NCBI RefSeq assembly: GCF_019649055.1
Contig: NW_026570531.1
Span: 1-58,313 of the forward strand
DNA length: 58,313 bases
Reading direction: 5' to 3'
From: Paramacrobiotus metropolitanus
Taxonomy: Eukaryota > Tardigrada > Eutardigrada > Parachela > Macrobiotidae
In this document: piece by piece, positions 8,840 to 19,022 of the stretch
How the letters are laid out: each line of letters begins with the position of its first letter
Position numbering within the stretch: the first letter of the stretch is position 1
The notes under the pieces: model-generated
Seen by the model: the letters and a program-made list of their open reading frames with translations, nothing else
Told to the model about the DNA's origin: nothing
Database searches by the model: none
Program-made: the position numbers and the translations under genes

Positions 8840-9075
8840 ATTGGCATCCCTGATCCCGAAATTCTCTGTAACGGGTTCCTGATGCTTAGGGATTGTTTTC
8901 TCTTCGACCTCAAGGTTAATTAGTTCCTGATTCCCTGCTACCTCAGTGGCAGGTTCCTGGGTCTCCGGACTCGAAACCTCCGGGACCTCTAACTTGAATT
9001 CTTTCTGAATGCCAGTGACCTCGGTGACCGGTTCTTGGGTCTCCGGGATCGAAATCCCGGGACCTCAACCTGACC
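8840..9075 (-). repeat. Three imperfect 78-80 bp tandem repeats between protease and RT
   Basis: The complement of GGTTCCTGGGTCTCC-like strings occurs at about 8873, 8951 and 9031, i.e. spacings of 78 and 80 bp. Read on the minus strand the units encode about 26 residues each with a shared pattern V/P-E-x-Q/H-EPVTE / ETQEPATEV / KHQEPVTEN, rich in Glu, Pro and Thr. The 80-bp spacing is not a multiple of three, so the first unit is out of frame with the others, another lesion. The acidic repeat forms a spacer in the polyprotein; I know of no function. Confidence 0.6.
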
Positions 9076-10524
9076 TTTCAAACTTCTTTTGTTCTCGTTG
9101 CGCTTCAGCAACCCAAAATTGAAAAACTTTTCACGATCGGCTAATGCCCTTATCATACTATCTTGTCTCCTTTCCTTCCCATCTTGGGAGGAACCTGCGT
9201 CCAACAACTGTAACCCCTCGGGGCCTGCGGGTTCTGTACCATCAAGTGTCCTCGCCGTTTCCGGAAACTGTTCCGCCAGCAGAACAGCTTGGGAAACTAA
9301 GTTCGTAGATGCGGCCAAACCTGGGCTCGCCTTCTTTCTGAGCTCGCCCGGAAATACGGGTTTCTCAGACGGATTCTCCGTTAGTATTTCTACGGCTACT
9401 CGTTTGCCTGTCTTCGGACCATCTCGTGGGTCGGATGGACCGTGTAGAAGGTAAATGGGATTATTAAAAACCGGCTTCCCATTCCCTTCATCCTGACCAT
9501 TATCCGGGTTTGCAAGGCCCGGAAAACAGTAATAAAGCAAGGGCAAGACTACAGAATCATTACGCAGTGTTTTAGAATGAAAATCAATTTGAATCCGTGT
9601 TTGATTAAGGTAATCAATTCCGATTAGTACCTCAAATGGTGCTTGTGTTATTACAAATAATTCACATGGTTGTACTTGGCCCAAAACTTCAAGATAGACA
9701 TCAATCTTTTTATTTAATTTACGTTGTGATGTTATTGTGGAAACGTATGGGCCATCAGTATCAATTATTTCCAAACCATTAAGTTTCGTAAAACCTTCCG
9801 TAATTAATGAAATCCCTGAGCCGGTATCGAGTATCGCCCGGCATGATATATTATTCACACGAGCCCGACAGATAATTGGACCTACTTCATTATTTTTATG
9901 GGGATTTATGATGAAATGGTCTGTGCGTGCGTCGGTACCACGCACAGACCTATTCAGTTTAAAGAAGCGGGTCGTCCATCGGGAGCTGTTCCCATGGATC
10001 CGCCTGAAGGTTACTGTGATAGAAAACTCGTGTCGGATTTGCAGCTGTACCGGCTGCCGGAAAACTGGCGGGAGCTGTGGTCGAACGGGTTGCTGACCAC
10101 CTGTAATCATAGGGACAGGTTGGGCTGGACCCACAGCGGGATAAGCATTAGACGGGGGTGGCGGTCCGTAAGAACCGCGAGCTACTGCGTTGGCGTAGGT
10201 GCCTCGACCTCGACCACGACCGGTCGATCCACGGTAATTCCGACTTTGTGGGTTTTGCCAGCAGACGCCTTTGAGATGGCCTGCCTTCCCACAGTAATGA
10301 CATTTACGAGATTCGCGCTGCCGGGTGTCGCGGCGTTGACCACCGGCTTCCAACTGGCTAAGCCTAGCGCGAATAGCTTCCATCTCAGCTGGATCAGGCA
10401 CCGCAACATCGACTCGTACGGCTTTGCCTGCGTATCGGTTGGGGCGGAAAGTTTCCGTAGGACTGTGTCGTCCGTTTAACCGTTTCGGTTTCAACCCGAG
10501 GCGGTCGGCGTGAAGGTCCCGCAC
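8989..10524 (-). pseudogene. gag-pro: Gag nucleocapsid zinc knuckle, aspartic protease and spacer
   Basis: A 511-codon frame. Residues 75-88 hold the CCHC knuckle CHYCGKAGHLKGVC (C-x2-C-x4-H-x4-C) that binds genomic RNA, followed by an RG-rich stretch (GRGRGRG, 102-108) and a proline-rich stretch. Residues 231-241 (ILDTGSGISLI) are the active site of the retropepsin-like protease, and FEVLIGIDYL (about 297-306) is the downstream protease motif. About 200 residues of charged spacer follow, ending in the 78-bp repeats. The beginning overlaps the upstream gag frame at 10394-10524, so a frame change lies there; a programmed gag-pol shift at this point cannot be excluded, but the many other lesions argue for mutation. 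No unbroken frame leads from here into RT. Confidence 0.85.
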
Positions 10525-10904
10525 CAGCTTCAGGAAAGGCTAAACGTTGCCTATATTTATAGGCGCGCGATATATTCTTCAGTCGCTCGAGAAAATCTGT
10601 GGTATCCTCGATCTCGTCATAAACGGAAACGATTTCTGCTTTTAAGCCATCAGGCAAACCTTGGAAAAGGTGTAATATCAAATCATCAGGGGAAGCGTTA
10701 GGATTACGCGTCGTCACAATACGCGTAATTCGCGTGACATACGCGAGAGGGTCATCAGTTGAAAGCATTTTCAAACTGGTGCCTTCGAGGTCAAAGTCGA
10801 TGGGATTTTTCCCAAAGGTCTCTTTAAGAGCCTTCTTCAAATCATCCCAGCTATTGTCATCGGGACGATTGACAAACCAATGGAGGGCGTCGCCCCTGAG
10901 ACAA
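10394..10904 (-). pseudogene. gag: Gag (capsid-like) fragment cut off by the satellite
   Basis: The frame reads into the window from the satellite junction: LRGDALHWFVNRP and SWDDLKKALKETFG (about 10810-10900) are the classic retrotransposon Gag domain wording, followed by DPLAYVTRI and a LFQGLPDGLKAEI segment. It encodes part of the structural shell protein that packages the RNA. The methionine at 10840 is internal; the true start and about the first third of gag are missing beyond 10904. The end runs into the next frame at 10524-10394. Truncation at the satellite shows that this copy lost its 5' end, including LTR and primer binding site. Confidence 0.75.
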
Positions 10905-11170
10905 GTTTTAAAAAAAAACAGCTTTTAAGGTCCGAAAAAATTGCATCAAAATTTTTTACAGCGTAACAGACAAGTGCATTTTTCATTTCGTCATGCCACA
11001 TTCAAAATCTTTGTAAACAAAGTTGCTGGATGTAGAAAGACTTGAGAAAACTGAATCTGGAGTTAGTTTTAAGAAAAAACAGTTTTTGAGGTCCGGGAAA
11101 ATTGCATCAAAGTTTTTTACCGGCGTAACAGACACGTGCATTTTTCATTTCGTCATGCCGAATTCAAAAT

Positions 11171-11184
11171 CTTTGTTAACAAAG
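11171..11184. repeat. Perfect 14-bp palindrome in a satellite monomer (example)
   Basis: CTTTGTTAACAAAG equals its own reverse complement. A minority of monomers carry this form; most have CTTTGTAAACAAAG, with the same six-base arms but an AA centre. The symmetry extends outwards imperfectly (AAAATCTTTGT against ACAAAGTTTCT, 9 of 11 pairing), so each monomer can form a short hairpin or bind a dimeric protein. Confidence 0.7.
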
Positions 11185-11334
11185 TTTCTAGATGTAGAAA
11201 GACGCGAGAAAACTGAATTTGGAGTTAGTTTTAAGAAAAAACATTTTTAAGGTCTGAAAAAATTGCATCAACGTTTTCTACCGGCGTAACAGACACGTGC
11301 ATTTTTCATTTCGTCATGCCGAATTCAAAATCTT

Positions 11335-11342
11335 TGTAAACA
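11335..11342 (+). promoter_or_regulatory. Forkhead-type TGTAAACA motif in the satellite (example of hundreds)
   Basis: TGTAAACA matches the core consensus of forkhead (FOX) transcription factors. It sits at the centre of the dyad in most of the roughly 298 monomers, with TGTTAACA in the rest. Binding is not shown by the sequence; the motif is listed because its retention across the array is notable. Confidence 0.35.
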
Positions 11343-14229
11343 AAGTTTCTGGATGTAGAAAGACGCGTGAAAACTGAATCTGGAGTTAGTTTTAAGAAAA
11401 AACAGCTTTTAAGGTCCGGAAAAATTGCATCAAAATTTTTTACAGCGTAACAGACAAGTGCATTTTTTATTTCGTCATGCCACATTCAAAATCTTTGTAA
11501 ACAAAGTTGCTGGATGTAGAAAGACATGAGAAAACTGAATCTGGAGTTAGTTCTAAGAAAAAACAGTTTTTAAGGTCCGGAAAAATTGCATCAAAAATTT
11601 TTTACCGGTGTAACAGGTACGTGCATTTTTCATTTCGTCATGCCGAACTCAAAATCTTTGTTAACAAAGTTTCTAGATGTAGAAAGACGCGAGAAAACTG
11701 AATCTGGAGTTAGTTTTAAGAAAAAACAGTTTTTAAGGCCCGAAAAAATTGCATCAACGTTTTTTACCGGCGTAAAAGTCAAGTGCAACTTTCATTTCGT
11801 CATGCCGAATTCAAAATCTTTGTAAACAAAGTTTCTAGATGTAGAAAGACTCGAGAAAACTGAATCTGGAGTTAGTTTTAAGAAAAAACAGTTTTTGAGG
11901 TCCGGGAAAATTGCATCAAAGTTTTTTACCGGCGTAACAGACACGTGCATTTTTCATTTCGTCATGCCGGATTCAAAACCTTTGTTAACAAAGTTTCTAG
12001 ATGTAGAAAGTCGCGGGAAAACTGAATTTGGAGTTAGTTTTAAAAAAAAACAGCTTTTAAGGTCCGAAAAAATTGCATCAAAATTTTTTACAGCGTAACA
12101 GACAAGTGCATTTTTCATTTCGTCATGCCGAATTCAAAATCTTTGTAAACAAAGTTTCTGGATGTAGAAAGACGCGTGAAAACTGAATCTGGAGTTAGTT
12201 TTAAGAAAAACAGTTTTGAGGTCCGGGAAAATTGCATCAAAGTTTTTTACCGGCGTAACAGACACGTGCATTTTCATTTCGTCATGCCGAATTCAAAATC
12301 TTTGTTAACAAAGTTTCTAGATGTAGAAAGACGCGAGAAAACTGAATTTGGAGTTAGTTTTAAGAAAAAACATTTTAAGGTCCGAAAAATTGCATCAACG
12401 TTTTCTACCGGCGTAACAGACACGTGCATTTTCATTTCGTCATGCCGAATTCAAAATCTTTGTAAACAAAGTTTCTGGATGTAGAAAAGACGTGAAAACT
12501 GAATCTGGAGTTAGTTTTAAGAAAAACAGCTTTTAAGGTCCGGAAAAATTGCATCAAAATTTTTTTACAGCGTAACAGACAAGTGCATTTTCATTTCGTC
12601 ATGCCACATTCAAAATCTTTGTAAACAAAGTTGCTGGATGTAGAAAGACTTGAGAAAACTGAATCTGGAGTTAGTTTTAAGAAAAACAGTTTTGAGGTCC
12701 GGAAAATTGCATCAAAGTTTTTTACCGGCGTAACAGACACGTGCATTTTCATTTCGTCATGCCGAATTCAAAATCTTTGTTAACAAAGTTTCTAGATGTA
12801 GAAAGACGCGAGAAAACTGAATTTGGAGTTAGTTTTAAGAAAAACATTTTAAGGTCCGAAAAAATTGCATCAACGTTTTCTACCGGCGTAACAGACACGT
12901 GCATTTTTCATTTCGTCATGCCGAATTCAAAATCTTTGTAAACAAAGTTTCTGGATGTAGAAAGACGCGTGAAAACTGAATCTGGAGTTAGTTTTAAGAA
13001 AAAACAGCTTTTAAGGTCCGGAAAAATTGCATCAAAATTTTTTACAGCGTAACAGACAAGTGCATTTTTCATTTCGTCATGCCACATTCAAAATCTTTGT
13101 AAACAAAGTTGCTGGATGTAGAAAGACTTGAGAAAACTGAATCTGGAGTTAGTTTTAAGAAAAAACAGTTTTTGAGGTCCGAAAAAATTGCATCAAAATT
13201 TTTTACAGCGTAACAGACAAGTGCATTTTTCATTTCGTCATGCCGAATTCAAAATCTTTGTAAACAAAGTTTCTGGATGTAGAAAGACGCGAGAAAACTG
13301 AATCTGGAGTTAGTTTTAAGAAAAAACATTTTTAAGGTCCGAAAAAATTGCATCAACGTTTTCTACCGGCGTAACAGACACGTGCATTTTTCATTTTGTC
13401 ATGCCGAATTCAAAATCTTTGTAAACAAAGTTTCTAGATGTAGAAAGACGGGAGAAAACTGAATCTGGAGCTGGTTTTGAGAATAAGGTCCGAAAAAATT
13501 GCATCAAAGTTTTTTACAGCGTAACAGACAAGTGCATTTTTCATTTCGTCATGCCGAATTCAAAATCTTTGTAAACAAAGTTTCTGGATGTAGAAAGACG
13601 CGAGAAAACTGAATCTGGAGTTAGTTTTAAGAAAAAACAGCTTTTAAGGTCCGAAAAAATTGCATCAAAATTTTTTACAGCGTAACAGACAAGTGCATTT
13701 TTCATTTCGTCATGCCACATTCAAAATCTTTGTAAACAAAATTGCTGGATGTAGAAAGACTCGAGAAAACTGAATCTGGAGTTAGTTTTAAGAAAAAACA
13801 GTTTTTGAGGTCCGGGAAAATTGCATCAAAGATTTTTACCGGCGTAACAGACACGTGCATTTTTCATTTCGTCATGCCGGATTCAAAACCTTTGTTAACA
13901 AAGTTTCTAGATGTAGAAAGTCGCGAGAAAACTGAATTTGGAGTTAGTTTTAAAAAAAAACATTTTTAAGGTCCGAAAAAATTGCATCAACGTTTTCTAC
14001 CGGCGTAACAGACACGTGCATTTTTCATTTTGTCATGCCGAATTCAAAATCTTTGTAAACAAAGTTTCTAGATGTAGAAAGACGGGAGAAAACTGAATCT
14101 GGAGCTGGTTTTGAGAATAAGGTCCGAAAAAATTGCATCAAAGTTTTCTACCGGCGTAACAGACAAGTGCATTTTTCATTTCGTCATGCCACATTCACAA
14201 TCTTTGTAAACAAAGTTGCTGGATGTAGA

Positions 14230-14405
14230 AAGACTTGAGAAAACTGAATCTGGAGTTAGTTTTAAGAAAAAACAGTTTTTGAGGTCCGGGAAAATTGCAT
14301 CTGGAGGAGTCTGAATCTGGAGGAGTCTGAATCTGGAGTTCTAAGAAAAAACAGTTTTTAAGGTCCGGAAAAATTGCATCAAAGTTTTTTACCGGTGTAA
14401 CAGGT
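14230..14405. repeat. Chimeric satellite monomer, copy 1
   Basis: At 14301 the monomer jumps from TTGCATC back to the CTGGAG part, giving two copies of the 16-base unit CTGGAGGAGTCTGAAT before normal sequence resumes at CTGGAGTTCTAAG. About 50 bp of one monomer is replaced by this small repeat, as expected from unequal exchange or slippage between the two ends of neighbouring units. Confidence 0.85.
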
Positions 14406-17174
14406 ACGTGCATTTTTCATTTTGTCATGCCGAATTCAAAATCTTTGTAAACAAAGTTTCTAGATGTAGAAAGACGGGAGAAAACTGAATCTGGAGCTGG
14501 TTTTGAGAATACGGTCCGAAAAAATTGCATCAAAGTTTTCTACCGGCGTAACAGACACGTGCATTTTTCATTTCGTCATGCCGAATTCAAAATCTTTGTA
14601 AACAAAGTTTCTGGATGTAGAAAGACGCGAGAAAACTGAATCTGGAGTTAGTTTTAAGAAAAAACAGCTTTTAAGGTCCGAAAAAATTGCATCAAAATTT
14701 TTTACAGCGTAACAGACAAGTGCATTTTTCATTTCGTCATGCCACATTCAAAATCTTTGTAAACAAAGTTGCTGGATGTAGAAAGACTTGAGAAAACTGA
14801 ATCTGGAGTTAGTTCTAAGAAAAACAGTTTTAAGGTCCGGAAAAAATTGCATCAAAGTTTTTTACCGGTGTAACAGGTACGTGCATTTTTCATTTCGTCA
14901 TGCCGAATACAAAATCTTTGTTAACAAAGTTTCTAGATGTAGAAAGACGCGAGAGAACTGAATCTGGAGTTAGTTTTAAGAAAAAACAGTTTTTAAGGCC
15001 CGAAAAAATTGCATCAACGTTTTTTACCGGCGTAAAAGTCAAGTGCAACTTTCATTTCGTCATGCCGAATTCAAAATCTTTGTAAACAAAGTTTCTAGAT
15101 GTAGAAAGACGGGAGAAAACTAAATCTGGAGCTGGTTTTGAGAATAAGGTCCGAAAAAATTGCATCAAAGTTTTCTACCGGCGTAACAGACACGTGCATT
15201 TTTCATTTCGTCATGCCGAATTCAAAATCTTTGTAAACAAAGTTTCTGGATGTAGAAAGACGCAAAAAAACTGAATCTGGAGTTAGTTTTAAGAAAAAAC
15301 AGTTTTTGAGGTCCGGGAAAATTGCATCAAAGTTTTTTACCGGCGTAACAGACACGTGCATTTTTCATTTCGTCATGCCGGATTCAAAATCTTTGTTAAC
15401 AAAGTTTCTAGATGTAGAAAGACGCGGGAAAACTGAATTTGGAGTTAGTTTTAAAAAAAAACAGCTTTTAAGGTCCGAAAAAATTGCATCAAAATTTTTT
15501 ACAGCGTAACAGACAAGTGCATTTTTCATTTCGTCATGCCGAATTCAAAATCTTTGTAAACAAAGTTTCTGGATGTAGAAAGACGCGTGAAAACTGAATC
15601 TGGAGTTAGTTTTAAGAAAAAACAGTTTTTGAGGTCCGGGAAAATTGCATCAAAGTTTTTTACCGGCGTAACAGACACGTGCATTTTTCATTTCGTCATG
15701 CCGAATTCAAAATCTTTGTTAACAAAGTTTCTAGATGTAGAAAGACGCGAGAAAACTGAATTTGGAGTTAGTTTTAAGAAAAACAGTTTTTAAGGTCCGA
15801 AAAAATTGCATCAACGTTTTCTACCGGCGTAACAGACACGTGCATTTTTCATTTCGTCATGCCGAATTCAAAATCTTTGTAAACAAAGTTTCTGGATGTA
15901 GAAAGACGCGTGAAAACTGAATCTGGAGTTAGTTTTAAGAAAAAACAGCTTTTAAGGTCCGAAAAAATTGCATCAAAATTTTTTACAGCGTAACAGACAA
16001 GTGCATTTTTCATTTCGTCATGCCACATTCAAAATCTTTGTAAACAAAGTTGCTGGATGTAGAAAGACTTGAGAAAACTGAATCTGGAGTTAGTTTTAAG
16101 AAAAAACAGTTTTTGAGGTCCGGGAAAATTGCATCAAAGTTTTTTACCGGCGTAACAGACACGTGCATTTTTCATTTCGTCATGCCGAATTCAAAATCTT
16201 TGTTAACAAAGTTTCTAGATGTAGAAAGACGCGAGAAAACTGAATTTGGAGTTAGTTTTAAGAAAAAACATTTTTAAGGTCCGAAAAAATTGCATCAACG
16301 TTTTCTACCGGCGTAACAGACACGTGCATTTTTCATTTCGTCATGCCGAATTCAAAATCTTTGTAAACAAAGTTTCTGGATGTAGAAAGACGCGAGAAAA
16401 CTGAATCTGGAGTTAGTTTTAAGAAAAACAGCTTTTAAGGTCCGAAAAATTGCATCAAAATTTTTACAGCGTAACAGACAAGTGCATTTTCATTTCGTCA
16501 TGCCGAATTCAAAATCTTTGTAAACAAAGTTTGCTGGATGTAGAAAGACTTGAGAAAACTGAATCTGGAGTTAGTTTTAAGAAAAACAGTTTTGAGGTCC
16601 GAAAAAATTGCATCAAAATTTTTACAGCGTAACAGACAAGTGCATTTTCATTTCGTCATGCCGAATTCAAAATCTTTGTAAACAAAGTTTCTGGATGTAG
16701 AAAGACGCGAGAAAACTGAATCTGGAGTTGGTTTTAAGAAAAAACAGCTTTTAAGGTCCGAAAAAATTGCATCAAAATTTTTTACAGCGTAACAGACAAG
16801 TGCATTTTCATTTCGTCATGCCACGATTCAAAATCTTTGTAAACAAAGTTGCTGGATGTAGAAAGACTCGAGAAAACTGAATCTGGAGTTAGTTTTGAGA
16901 AAAAACAGTTTTGAGGTCCGGGAAAATTGCATCAAAGATTTTTACCGGCGTAACAGACACGTGCATTTTTCATTTCGTCATGCCGGATTCAAAACCTTTG
17001 TTAACAAAGTTTCTAGATGTAGAAAGACGGGAGAAAACTGAATCTGGAGCTGGTTTTGAGAATAAGGTCCGAAAAAATTGCATCAAAGTTTTCTACCGGC
17101 GTAACAGACAAGTGCATTTTTCATTTCGTCATGCCACATTCACAATCTTTGTAAACAAAGTTGCTGGATGTAGA

Positions 17175-17350
17175 AAGACTTGAGAAAACTGAATCTGGAG
17201 TTAGTTTTAAGAAAAAACAGTTTTTGAGGTCCGGGAAAATTGCATCTGGAGGAGTCTGAATCTGGAGGAGTCTGAATCTGGAGTTCTAAGAAAAAACAGT
17301 TTTTAAGGTCCGGAAAAATTGCATCAAAGTTTTTTACCGGTGTAACAGAC
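17175..17350. repeat. Chimeric satellite monomer, copy 2
   Basis: The same junction as in copy 1, with the double CTGGAGGAGTCTGAAT beginning at 17246, exactly 2945 bp after the first. The flanking monomers also match (including the rare CACAATC upstream), so the whole block was duplicated rather than the junction arising twice. Confidence 0.85.
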
Positions 17351-18847
17351 ACGTGCATTTTTCATTTTGTCATGCCGAATTCAAAATCTTTGTAAACAAA
17401 GTTTCTAGATGTAGAAAGACGGGAGAAAACTGAATCTGGAGCTGGTTTTGAGAATACGGTCCGAAAAAATTGCATCAAAGTTTTCTACCGGCGTAACAGA
17501 CACGTGCATTTTTCATTTCGTCATGCCGAATTCAAAATCTTTGTAAACAAAGTTTCTGGATGTAGAAAGACGCGAGAAAACTGAATCTGGAGTTAGTTTT
17601 AAGAAAAAACAGCTTTTAAGGTCCGAAAAAATTGCATCAAAATTTTTTACAGCGTAACAGACAAGTGCTTTTTTCATTTCGTCATGCCACATTCAAAATC
17701 TTTGTAAACAAAGTTGCTGGATGTAGAAAGACTTGAGAAAACTGAATCTGGAGTTAGTTCTAAGAAAAAACAGTTTTTAAGGTCCGGAAAAATTGCATCA
17801 AAGTTTTTTACCGGTGTAACAGGTACGTGCATTTTTCATTTCGTCATGCCGAATACAAAATCTTTGTTAACAAAGTTTCTAGATGTAGAAAGACGCGAGA
17901 GAACTGAATCTGGAGTTAGTTCTAAGAAAAAACAGTTTTTAAGGCCCGAAAAAATTGCATCAACGTTTTTTACCGGCGTAAAAGTCAAGTGCAACTTTCA
18001 TTTCGTCATGCCGAATTCAAAATCTTTGTAAACAAAGTTTCTAGATGTAGAAAGACGGGAGAAAACTAAATCTGGAGCTGGTTTTGAGAATAAGGTCCGA
18101 AAAAATTGCATCAAAGTTTTCTACCGGCGTAACAGACACGTGCATTTTTCATTTCGTCATGCCGAATTCAAAATCTTTGTAAACAAAGTTTCTGGATGTA
18201 GAAAGACGCAAAAAAACTGAATCTGGAGTTAGTTTTAAAAAAAAACAGCTTTTAAGGTCCGAAAAAATTGCATCAAAATTTTTTACAGCGTAACAGACAA
18301 GTGCATTTTTCATTTCGTCATGCCACATTCAAAATCTTTGTAAACAAAGTTGCTGGATGTAGAAAGACTTGAGAAAACTGAATCTGGAGTTAGTTTTAAG
18401 AAAAAACAGTTTTTGAGGTCCGGGAGAATTGCATCAAAGTTTTTTACCGGCGTAACAGACACGTGCATTTTTCATTTCGTCATGCCGAATTTAAAATCTT
18501 TGTTAACAAAGTTTCTAGATGTAGAAAGACGCGAGAAAACTGAATTTGGAGTTAGTTTTAAGAAAAAACATTTTTAAGGTCCGAAAAAATTGCATCAACG
18601 TTTTCTACCGGCGTAACAGACACGTGCATTTTTCATTTCGTCATGCCGGATTCAAAATCTTTGTAAACAAAGTTTCTGGATGTAGAAAGACGCGAGAAAA
18701 CTGAATCTGGAGTTAGTTTTAAAAAAAAACAGCTTTTAAGGTCAGAAAAAATTGCATCAAAATTTTTTACAGCGTAACAGACAAGTGCATTTTTCATTTC
18801 GTCATGCCACATTCAAAATCTTTGTAAACAAAGTTGCTGGATGTAGA

Positions 18848-19022
18848 AAGACTTGAGAAAACTGAATCTGGAGTTAGTTTTAAGAAAAAACAGTTTTTGA
18901 GGTCCGGGAAAATTGCATCTGGAGGAGTCTGAATCTGGAGGAGTCTGAATCTGGAGTTCTAAGAAAAACAGTTTTAAGGTCCGGAAAATTGCATCAAAGT
19001 TTTTTACCGGTGTAACAGGTAC
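18848..19022. repeat. Chimeric satellite monomer, copy 3
   Basis: The double 16-base unit begins at 18919, 1673 bp after copy 2. The monomers before it carry the variant GGTCAGAAAA, unlike copies 1 and 2 but like copy 4. The poly-A and poly-T runs after the junction are shorter than in the other copies. Confidence 0.85.

Larger units (their letters stand above)
752..10904 (-). mobile_element. Truncated, decayed Ty3/gypsy-like retroelement with accessory genes and env
   Basis: All recognised coding remnants from 10904 down to about 1788 lie on the minus strand in the order gag, zinc knuckle, protease, RT, RNase H, integrase, two cysteine-rich genes, env. Protease-RT-RNase H-integrase is the Ty3/gypsy and retrovirus order (in Ty1/copia the integrase precedes RT). 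The 5' LTR, primer binding site and gag start are missing because the satellite cuts in at 10904. Every part carries frameshifts or stops. That the left block (1788-5539) and gag-pol are one element is inferred from orientation, spacing and the usual place of env; a composite of two insertions is possible. Confidence 0.6.

Noticed and set aside
9898-10479. Plus-strand frame of 193 codons
   Set aside because: It is antisense to the gag zinc knuckle and protease frame, whose motifs are unmistakable; the plus frame has no recognisable domain.
11140-11165. CENP-B box in the monomer (TTTCGTCATGCCGAATTC)
   Set aside because: Only the TTCG start fits; the following A and CGGG positions required by the CENP-B core are absent.
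11040-11200. Hammerhead ribozyme in the satellite, known from several animal satellites
   Set aside because: No CTGANGA core with a matching GAAA box was found on either strand; CTGAATC near GAAAAC is only a superficial likeness.
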